Origin: Algoriphagus sp.
GTDB lineage: Bacteria; Bacteroidota; Bacteroidia; Cytophagales; Cyclobacteriaceae
Direction of reading: 5' to 3'
Assembly: GCA_018336015.1 (NCBI GenBank)
Contig: JAGXQZ010000027.1
Span: 90,140-154,139, forward strand
Length of the DNA stretch: 64,000 bases
The notes under the pieces are model-generated. The model ran no database searches. It saw nothing but the letters and a program-made list of their open reading frames with translations, and had not been told where the DNA came from. A program made the position numbers and the translations under genes. Within the stretch, counting starts at the first letter, position 1. Every line of letters begins with the position of its first letter. Below are positions 16,571-22,596 of this stretch, one piece after another.

Positions 16571-16917
16571 AGGAATATTTCGATGTCTTTTTTCAAGTGA
16601 TAAAAGCATCATTCTGGTTTTGAAAAATGGGCTTGATTTAATCTCAGGCCATGAATTTTAGCACCTTTTTTTCCTCGCGGGAAAGTGGTGGGTTTGAGGA
16701 ATGTTGAAGAAATATCTTTGCTTTTTTCAGCATGTAAAATTGAAAGAGCGTGTTGAGGAACCTTTTGCGTGTTCCTTGCAAGTTGTGTATTTGTGACACA
16801 AATTCTGCCGAATTTTTTTCACAAACACGCACTTGCCATTCCGATGTTTCTTTGCTGAATCATTCAAAATGGAGGGATTTAACCTCGCAACTCGGTAAAA
16901 TTTAAATTGACTGAACC

Positions 16918-17487
16918 ATGAGAAAATTCATTGAACAGGATCGAGAAAAAGTCATTACTATTTTAGTGAATTCTTTTGAAGGCAATAAATCGGTTGATTT
17001 TGTGGTTGGTAATTCGGCCACTTCCAGGAGAATTTTGATGGAGTACAGTTTGGCAAACTGTCTGGAAAACGGAGAGGTGTATATCTCCGAAAGTGGAAAA
17101 TCATGCGTCTTGATCAAGTATTCTAACCGAAAGCGAAAGTCTTTTAATCTATGGATTTGGGACTTAAAACTGGCTCTCCAGGGAATTGGAATTTCAAAAA
17201 TTTCGAAGGTGCTCAAAAGGGAATCAAGCATCGAAAGGGTCCAACCAAATGAGCCATTTCTTTACGTTTGGTTTATCGGTGTAGAGCCAGAGAACCAAGG
17301 TAAAGGAGAAGGATCTATGCTTCTCAAATCTGTACTCGAGTTGGCGAAGAAAAAGAACCTACCTGTCTGCCTGGAAACTTCCACCGAGCGAAATTTCAGA
17401 TGGTATGAGAATTTCGGATTCTCAGTTTATGCATCTTCCGATGAATTTGGTTTTCCATTTTACTTCTACAAAAAGGATTTGCTATGA
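16918..17487 (+). CDS. GNAT-family N-acetyltransferase
   Basis: 189 aa. The C-terminal half carries the GNAT acetyl-CoA site: LYVWFIGVEPENQGKGEGS (motif A, with the Q-x-x-G-x-G/A pattern), LLKSVLELAKKKNLPVCLETS and NFRWYENFGF. The long N-terminal half (RKFIEQDREKVITIL) is typical of the COG0454/GNAT group with unknown acceptors. Its stop overlaps the start of the membrane LuxR gene by 4 bases (ATGA), so the pair is translationally coupled. The acceptor molecule is unknown. Confidence 0.88.
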   Translation: MRKFIEQDREKVITILVNSFEGNKSVDFVVGNSATSRRILMEYSLANCLENGEVYISESGKSCVLIKYSNRKRKSFNLWIWDLKLALQGIGISKISKVLKRESSIERVQPNEPFLYVWFIGVEPENQGKGEGSMLLKSVLELAKKKNLPVCLETSTERNFRWYENFGFSVYASSDEFGFPFYFYKKDLL

Positions 17488-18404
17488 CAGTGTTTGGAAC
17501 TGACATGCATCTGGCGACATTTATTTTTGTCGTGTGCGAGGTGCTATTTTTTGTTTCTCAGTTGGTTTTATATCTCCAAAATCCTGCTGAAAAGAATCGA
17601 CAATACTATTTGATCCTTTTGGGATTGTTGATCATCTACAATATTGCAGGTGGCTTGTTCCCAGATCCAGAGCTCCCTATTTCATTGAATCTTCAGATCA
17701 ACTTGGCTTATGGAACCGGGTTTGTAATGGGAGCATATTTTCCATACTATTTTTATCGGGTTTTCGAACTGGATGATTTGAGGTGGAATGCGCGAATTGG
17801 GGTCTGGATATTCTTAATAGCTCCATTCCTGCTTTTCTTTTGTATTGGGCTTCCATTACTGGGTGATCTTCCCGCAACCATTTGGTATGGATTGGCGATC
17901 CCTTTGGTTTATGCGATTTATCTGATCGTGATCATTTTTCTGAGTATTAGAAAGAAATTTGAGGGGTCTCAAAATTCACTGGAAGCAATTTTGACTTATT
18001 CTGCGGCGGTGCCTTGGGTATTGCTGCCAGTTTTTAGCTATGTCGATGCTTCCCAATTTGTGGAAGTAATTTGCACAAATGGTGGCTTTATCATCATTAC
18101 TTTTTTGTTTATCCGAAAGATGATCTTCGAAAACAGAAAGGTATTTGCAAAAATCAATGATACCGACCAGAGGCCACCGATTGATCCCAGTACTTTTTTC
18201 GGCCAACGATGTGCTGAATTGGGCTTTACCAAGCGAGAGTGCGAAGTGGTTGAGAAAGTAGCCCAAGGACTTACTAGCAAAGAAATCGCAGAAGTACTTT
18301 TTATTTCAGAAAGAACAGTCAACAAACACCTTCAGACGATTTTTAAAAAGGCGGACAGCAAAAACCGAGTTGAGCTGATCAACGCCCTAAACTCCTATTC
18401 ATAA
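17484..18404 (+). CDS. Membrane-anchored LuxR-family transcriptional regulator
   Basis: 306 aa. About seven hydrophobic segments occupy residues 1-215, followed by a cytoplasmic C-terminal LuxR/GerE domain with LGFTKRECEVVEKVAQGLTS and KEIAEVLFISERTVNKHLQ near residues 245-290. This 7TM-HTH arrangement suggests a receptor that senses an envelope or external signal and activates transcription from the membrane. It is coupled to the GNAT gene and lies directly upstream of the candidate oriT and mobilisation genes, so it may respond to recipient or population cues. That regulatory link is inference. Confidence 0.85.
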   Translation: MTVFGTDMHLATFIFVVCEVLFFVSQLVLYLQNPAEKNRQYYLILLGLLIIYNIAGGLFPDPELPISLNLQINLAYGTGFVMGAYFPYYFYRVFELDDLRWNARIGVWIFLIAPFLLFFCIGLPLLGDLPATIWYGLAIPLVYAIYLIVIIFLSIRKKFEGSQNSLEAILTYSAAVPWVLLPVFSYVDASQFVEVICTNGGFIIITFLFIRKMIFENRKVFAKINDTDQRPPIDPSTFFGQRCAELGFTKRECEVVEKVAQGLTSKEIAEVLFISERTVNKHLQTIFKKADSKNRVELINALNSYS

Positions 18405-18436
18405 AACAGATTTTAAGGGACGAACCCATTGATTAA

Positions 18437-18476
18437 GCATATCTGCGTATAGGCGATTTTCTATACGCAGATATGC
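18437..18476. other. Candidate origin of transfer (oriT) hairpin
   Basis: gcatatctgcgtatag and its exact reverse complement flank an 8-base spacer, a perfect 16-bp inverted repeat. It lies 80 bp upstream of the accessory mobilisation gene and the relaxase gene, the classical position of an oriT recognition hairpin. A related tacgcag sequence recurs just to the right (around 18490). The nick site cannot be defined from sequence alone. Confidence 0.65.
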
Positions 18477-18556
18477 CTATTTATCGCATTTACGCAGTTC
18501 TAGGTATTTTTTTTCGCCTAGAGAATCCAATTCTTTACCCCCATCAACATGTAGCC

Positions 18557-18922
18557 ATGAAGGAGAAAAGAGAAAATCTCTCTTGGGTATCTGTCAGGTT
18601 AAAGCCGGATGTTTTTACCCGATTGAAGGAGGAAAGTAGGTCCCTTGGTGTGTCTTTGAGTCACTTGATCAGAATGAAGCTTAGCTCTGAAACGATCAAG
18701 ATCATTGACACCAAGGGAATCCTAAATGCAATTGATAAGGTGGTTGCCGAACAGGCTAGGGTTAACAATAATATCAACCAGTTGGCCAAGCATGCCAATA
18801 CGTATCGAGACAAAATTTCCCCGGAGATTTTTCTGAATCACACCAAACAGATGGCCAAGCATCTTGAGCATAGGGACTTCATGAACAAGTTTTTGAAACA
18901 GATTTATCAGGCAATCAAATGA
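18557..18922 (+). CDS. Relaxosome accessory protein (MobC-like)
   Basis: About 121 residues from the ATG at 18557; the longer frame from 18473 runs through the inverted repeat and is unlikely to be coding. The N-terminus WVSVRLKPDVFTRLKEESRSLGVSLSHLIRMKL is a ribbon-helix-helix-like DNA-binding unit, and the middle NNNINQLAKHANTY is characteristic of MobC-type mobilisation proteins. It would bind oriT and help the relaxase open the nick region. It overlaps the relaxase start by 4 bases, so the two are co-translated. Confidence 0.85.
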   Translation: MKEKRENLSWVSVRLKPDVFTRLKEESRSLGVSLSHLIRMKLSSETIKIIDTKGILNAIDKVVAEQARVNNNINQLAKHANTYRDKISPEIFLNHTKQMAKHLEHRDFMNKFLKQIYQAIK

Positions 18923-20247
18923 GAGTTAAAATCCTTTCCAGCGCAAGTTCATTTAATGGGGTGACCTACAACACGAACAAAACCCAAAATGAAAAGGGAG
19001 AGCTGACTAGGCTCCGGAATTTTGGGTATTTGCAGGACACCAAGGATGTGGGGCCGAATGAGGTGAAAAATTACCTGATAACTCATTCGAACAGAAATGC
19101 ACTCGTCAAGGACAAGCAGTTTCATGCCATGATCAGCTGCAAGGGCAGGGAGTATTCCAAAGAAGAGCTGACAGAAATCGCCCATGAATGGATAGATAAA
19201 ATGGGCTATGGGAATAACCCTTTCCTGATCGTTTTTCACAAGGACACAGCAAATAACCACGTTCATATTGTGTCATCGAGAATTGATCGGGATGGCAAAA
19301 AGATCAGTGATTCATTTGAGAAGCTAAGGGCACAAGAAGCAATCAATGAGATCATGAGACTCAATCCCAAGCATGAAGCAGTGAAGGCTGCGGATAGCTT
19401 GATGGAGTTTCGCTTCAGTACCAAAGCCCAAGGATTCTTAATCCTCGAAAACTTGGGATTCAAGGTGAGGGAAAAAGGTGAGCAGATAGAATTGATCAAA
19501 TATGGTTCAGTTCAAGGTCAGATTCCTGTTTCAGAATTCAACCAAAAGATCCAATCCTATCAATTGGATAAGGATCGAGCAAAACAGCTGAAAGCGATTT
19601 TGGATAGATATTCCAAGGTCTACCAAACTAAGCTCACTTGTCTATTTGAACCTAAACCCGGCGGCAAAAAAGGAAACCAAACCGGGTATCGCTCGGATCT
19701 CGGTGATTTTATACGGGATAAATTTGGGGTTCAGCTCGTATTCCATGGCAAAGATGGAAAAAGGCCTTATGGTTATTCCCTGATTGACCATGCCAATAAG
19801 ATCATTTTTAAAGGCATTGAAGTATTCCCAATCCAGCGATTTTTTGAACAGGAAGGTGAACGTAAATCCTATCAATCCCAGAAACCGAACAAGGATAAAC
19901 CGATCGATTTGATCGAGGCAAAAGTAAAGCTCCAATCTGCCCTCAATGATTTTTCTACTGTTCGGCAAGGCTTGGAGCACCACTCTTTAAAGCTGGAGAA
20001 TAGGGATGGGAATTCTTTTCTTAAAACAGCCCAAGGAGATATCGCAGCCAGCGACATTCTTTCTGCCGAGCAGCAGCTGGCATTACGGCAACACTTCCAA
20101 GAAAGCGAAGCTCATCGAGGAGGACAGAACCAAGGGATTTTTGACCTGGTCCCGGTACTTAATATTGCCGATGACATCGATGATGAAGCAGTGCACAGCA
20201 GAAAAAGAAGCAAAAAACGCAAGGGAGATAATGAAATCACCAGATAA
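18919..20247 (+). CDS. Conjugative relaxase (MobA/VirD2-like nuclease domain)
   Basis: 442 aa. The N-terminal relaxase domain includes YNTNKTQNEKG with a candidate catalytic Tyr near residue 16, HAMISCKGREYSKEEL, and the metal-binding histidine pair in NNHVHIVSSRID (about residues 112-122). The C-terminal 250 residues are charged and poorly conserved. It would nick oriT, stay covalently attached to the 5' end and be delivered by the T4CP at 32199. It overlaps MobC upstream and traA downstream (17 bp), so transfer initiation genes form one transcript. MOB_P-type ancestry is likely but unproven. Confidence 0.9.
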   Translation: MRVKILSSASSFNGVTYNTNKTQNEKGELTRLRNFGYLQDTKDVGPNEVKNYLITHSNRNALVKDKQFHAMISCKGREYSKEELTEIAHEWIDKMGYGNNPFLIVFHKDTANNHVHIVSSRIDRDGKKISDSFEKLRAQEAINEIMRLNPKHEAVKAADSLMEFRFSTKAQGFLILENLGFKVREKGEQIELIKYGSVQGQIPVSEFNQKIQSYQLDKDRAKQLKAILDRYSKVYQTKLTCLFEPKPGGKKGNQTGYRSDLGDFIRDKFGVQLVFHGKDGKRPYGYSLIDHANKIIFKGIEVFPIQRFFEQEGERKSYQSQKPNKDKPIDLIEAKVKLQSALNDFSTVRQGLEHHSLKLENRDGNSFLKTAQGDIAASDILSAEQQLALRQHFQESEAHRGGQNQGIFDLVPVLNIADDIDDEAVHSRKRSKKRKGDNEITR

Positions 20248-20908
20248 AGAGAAGGCCATGATCATTCTATTCGCAAACCAAAAAGGCGGAGTGGGAAAAA
20301 GTACCCTTGCGGTGCTGTTTTCAAACTTTGCCGTCCAGAAAAGGAAAAGAAAGGTGAAAGTCTTTGATATGGACTTTCAGCAGTCGCTCTACAACAAGTA
20401 TCTCAATTCGGATCTATTGGAAAATGAAAAGCTGTATGAAGTCGAGCTATCAAATATTCCCGGATTCAAATCCATTAAGAAGCGAGCAGATCAAGATCCC
20501 AAAATTCTCACCGTCATTGACCTTGCCGGGAGAATGGATGACGACAATCTGGTCCCGGTACTCAAGGAATCAGAATTGATCATCTGCCCATTTTGCTACG
20601 ATGAGTACAGCGTCACCAGCACGTTTGAGTTTTGTTACGTGGTCAAAAAAGTGAATCCCGAGAGCAGGATCATTCTGATTCCGAACAGAGTCAAAACCTC
20701 GGTCAAGTACGAAACCTTGGAGAGCGTCAGCCAGGCACTTGGCCAATTTGGTGAGTTGACCTCCCCGGTATCGGATCGGATAGACTTCCAAAGACTGACC
20801 ACCTCTTACACCCCGGAATCGCTCGTGCCTATCCTGGATCCCATTTTCAACAAATTATTTGATGACCATATAGAAGCAGACCAGCCATGGGAAACGGAGA
20901 CTACATAA
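20231..20908 (+). CDS. traA: ParA-like conjugation protein TraA
   Basis: About 225 residues starting at the ATG at 20231, which overlaps the relaxase end; an upstream extension in the same frame runs through relaxase coding sequence and is not credible. The deviant Walker motif KGGVGKST is at residues 18-25, with VKVFDMDFQQSLYNKYL and KILTVIDLAGRMDDDNL as Walker A'/B elements. In Bacteroidetes conjugative transposons, a ParA-family ATPase stands at the head of the transfer genes and is called TraA. It is distinct from the partition-like ParA at 14919. The downstream gene overlaps its end. Confidence 0.8.
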   Translation: MKSPDKEKAMIILFANQKGGVGKSTLAVLFSNFAVQKRKRKVKVFDMDFQQSLYNKYLNSDLLENEKLYEVELSNIPGFKSIKKRADQDPKILTVIDLAGRMDDDNLVPVLKESELIICPFCYDEYSVTSTFEFCYVVKKVNPESRIILIPNRVKTSVKYETLESVSQALGQFGELTSPVSDRIDFQRLTTSYTPESLVPILDPIFNKLFDDHIEADQPWETETT

Positions 20909-21231
20909 GCAAACTTGTCCAAGGAGTAAGGGCAGATTTGGTATCGACTGAACATGAGGTAAAGCCTTTGATAGAGTCTGAAAGTAAAGACGCCGCCAAA
21001 ATCGCAAGCCAAGGAATCCATGAGCTGATAGAGGCCATTAGGAATTTTGAAGTAAACGGAGCTTCTAAAAGGCTGATTCGGATGGACGCTCGAACCGAAG
21101 AAGTCCTGAAACGAATCAATCCAACTTTTGGAGTGAACGTGACCTCCTTCGTGAATTTCCTGTGCTGGGACTTTCTGGAAAACAATCCAGAACTGGTCCA
21201 TGAAATCAAACAATCCATACAAAAACTATAA
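20887..21231 (+). CDS. Hypothetical protein in TraB-like position
   Basis: 114 aa, overlapping traA by 22 bases. The sequence has an N-terminal helical region and a C-terminal LIRMDARTEEVLKRINPTFGVNVTSFVNFLCWDFLENNPEL that looks like a small helical DNA-binding unit, resembling the position and composition of the DUF3408/TraB-type protein next to TraA in related elements. A ParA-partner role is possible, since it follows a ParA-like ATPase directly. Family membership is not certain. Confidence 0.5.
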   Translation: MGNGDYISKLVQGVRADLVSTEHEVKPLIESESKDAAKIASQGIHELIEAIRNFEVNGASKRLIRMDARTEEVLKRINPTFGVNVTSFVNFLCWDFLENNPELVHEIKQSIQKL

Positions 21232-21233
21232 CC

Positions 21234-21626
21234 ATGAGCTGGACAGACTTCTTTCTATACCTATCCCTTTTCTATGTGGTGTACTATGCGGTAAATGTCG
21301 TCATCGATGTTTTGCGCAAACCACAACTTTCAGAAGTGTCGGCAGGGAATGCCTACACATTCCAGACGGACCTCAATGAGTTTGACGAAAGTCCAACGGT
21401 GATTGAGGATAATGACCCAGTGCTCGATCCCGTGAAGCCTAAAACAGGATCGGGTTCTCCAACAGAAGTATGGGTCAATAGTGAGGAGGATTCAGAGGAC
21501 ATCGAATTTGAAATCAACGATCCCAGCCCGGTCAAATCTACAGGAGGGGTGACCACGCTCAATTCCCTCTTTGTCCTGGCCAAGGAAGGCAGTATTGAAA
21601 TGAAAAAGAAAGTCGTGTTCTCATGA
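21234..21626 (+). CDS. Hypothetical single-TM protein of the tra operon
   Basis: 130 aa. An N-terminal hydrophobic helix (FFLYLSLFYVVYYAVNVVIDVL) is followed by an acidic, Ser/Pro/Asp-rich linker and a C-terminal GGVTTLNSLFVLAKEGSIEMKKK. It starts 2 bp after the previous gene and overlaps the next by 4 bases, so it is an integral part of the operon. It matches the position of the poorly characterised TraC/TraD proteins of Bacteroidetes elements. No catalytic motif is visible. Confidence 0.55.
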   Translation: MSWTDFFLYLSLFYVVYYAVNVVIDVLRKPQLSEVSAGNAYTFQTDLNEFDESPTVIEDNDPVLDPVKPKTGSGSPTEVWVNSEEDSEDIEFEINDPSPVKSTGGVTTLNSLFVLAKEGSIEMKKKVVFS

Positions 21627-21952
21627 AATCCCATACATGGCTATTCTTAAGCAGTATTCTTTCACTCATCTTCCTTTTATCGGTGGTGGAGTCTTTTGGC
21701 CAATCCCCTCCGGGAGTTTCAAAATTTCAGGAAGTGGAGACCGATATGAAAAGTTTCTACGTGGCTCTTTCCAGACTCTCATTTGTCGTGGGAACAGTCT
21801 CTGGATTGCTGGGGGGACTTCGGGTTTACAACAACTGGCAAATGGGAAGGCATCAGATCGATGTACAGGTAGTCAGTTGGTTCGGAGCCTGTCTATTTCT
21901 GGCCACCATGGGATTTTTTCTCAGCGGATTGTATGCTGTCCCACTGACTTGA
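21623..21952 (+). CDS. DUF4134 (TraE-like) protein, first copy
   Basis: 109 aa with a signal peptide (cleaved near ESFGQ) and two TM helices: YVALSRLSFVVGTVSGLLGGLRVYNNW and a final LFLATMGFFLSGLYAV. The G-x-x-x-G-G-x-R-V-Y signature matches the second copy 46 bp downstream (TraE). DUF4134 proteins are VirB2/VirB3-like small membrane subunits, probably the pilus or channel precursor. It is more divergent than TraE and could have a separate structural role. Confidence 0.75.
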   Translation: MKSHTWLFLSSILSLIFLLSVVESFGQSPPGVSKFQEVETDMKSFYVALSRLSFVVGTVSGLLGGLRVYNNWQMGRHQIDVQVVSWFGACLFLATMGFFLSGLYAVPLT

Positions 21953-21998
21953 CACCCCAAAAAAGCGAAATCAACTATTAATATTTTCTCAATAAACT

Positions 21999-22313
21999 AT
22001 GAAAACCATGTTCAACAAAACCAAAAAAACGATGGCAAGTGCATTCGCAATGACACTTGCAACAATATCCGCCCAAGCTCAAGGTGTTGCGGGAATCACA
22101 GCGGCCGAATCTTCACTTCTCGGATATGTCGATCCAGTGGCAAGCCTTTGTCTAGTAATTGGAGCCGTAGTTGGGCTCATTGGAGGAGTGAGAGTTTACA
22201 TCAAGTGGAATTCAGGAGATCAGGATATCAATAAAGAATTGATGGGCTGGGGTGGTTCCTGCCTGTTTTTGGTCCTGGTCAGTGTGATCATCAAAGCGTT
22301 TTTCGGTGTCTGA
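21999..22313 (+). CDS. traE: TraE (DUF4134) conjugation protein
   Basis: 104 aa. Signal peptide (AMTLATISAQAQ), then two TM helices. The first contains SLCLVIGAVVGLIGGVRVYIKWNSGDQDIN, the typical DUF4134 core, and the second LMGWGGSCLFLVLVSVIIKAFFGV. By position and architecture it is the VirB2-like pilin or channel-forming candidate. It overlaps traF by one base at the stop/start. A paralogue with the same topology precedes it. Confidence 0.88.
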   Translation: MKTMFNKTKKTMASAFAMTLATISAQAQGVAGITAAESSLLGYVDPVASLCLVIGAVVGLIGGVRVYIKWNSGDQDINKELMGWGGSCLFLVLVSVIIKAFFGV

Positions 22314-22594
22314 TGGCTAAGCAATTTCCGATATATAAGGGGCTTCAAAAGCCTCTTATATATCGGGGCTTTCAGGGAAAATTCATCGGATGGGGAGTCG
22401 CCTCCTTAGTTATCGCTGTCATCTCAGGAGGATTAATCGGAAGCTTAACCAGTATGGTTTTAGGCGGGGTGATTACCCTATCCGTCATGACAACCGGACT
22501 TTTCATTACCTCTCAGCAACAGAAAAAAGGTCTGCATAGCAAAACAAGGTACAAAGGGGTGTTTCAGATCGCTACATCCTTAAAATCGAAGTAA
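22313..22594 (+). CDS. traF: TraF (DUF4133) conjugation protein
   Basis: 93 aa with two TM helices (about residues 27-45 and 49-70). The N-terminal IYKGLQKPLIYRGFQGKFIGWG is the DUF4133 hallmark. This is the VirB3-like partner usually encoded before the VirB4 ATPase. The codons for residues 6-18 form a nearly perfect 16-bp hairpin at 22329-22365, an odd feature within 20 bases of the start. The gene starts one base before the end of traE and ends 2 bp before traG. Confidence 0.9.
   Translation: MAKQFPIYKGLQKPLIYRGFQGKFIGWGVASLVIAVISGGLIGSLTSMVLGGVITLSVMTTGLFITSQQQKKGLHSKTRYKGVFQIATSLKSK
22329..22365. repeat. Hairpin across the start of traF
   Basis: cgatatataaggggct pairs with agcctcttatatatcg around a 5-base loop; the single mismatch in DNA becomes a G-U pair in RNA, giving a 16-bp stem. 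It begins 16 bases inside the traF coding region. It may slow ribosomes or transcription at the traE/traF junction. Part of the symmetry is imposed by the repeated peptide (YKG, YRG), so function is unproven. Confidence 0.7.
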
Positions 22595-22596
22595 TC

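Larger units (their letters stand above)
16229..16917. other. AT-rich intergenic region with palindromes
   Basis: 689 bp between the minus-strand XRE gene and the plus-strand GNAT gene. It holds the 18-nt motif at 16271, a long AT-rich palindrome at 16535-16570 and a short inverted repeat at 16783-16801 (ttgtgt / acacaa, 7-base spacer). A 62-codon minus-strand frame (16644-16832) has no recognised domain. The position next to parA and the iteron-like AT composition suggest a centromere-like or replication/control site. No candidate initiator gene adjoins it. Confidence 0.5.

Noticed and set aside
16644..16832. 62-codon minus-strand frame (FVSQIHNLQGTRKRFLNTLF)
   Set aside because: No ribosome site, no recognised family, starts at GTG inside a repeat-rich gap. 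It might be a short conserved non-coding element rather than a gene; left in the gap description.
20006..20230. N-terminal extension of TraA
   Set aside because: Coincides with the relaxase C-terminal coding region and lacks ParA similarity.
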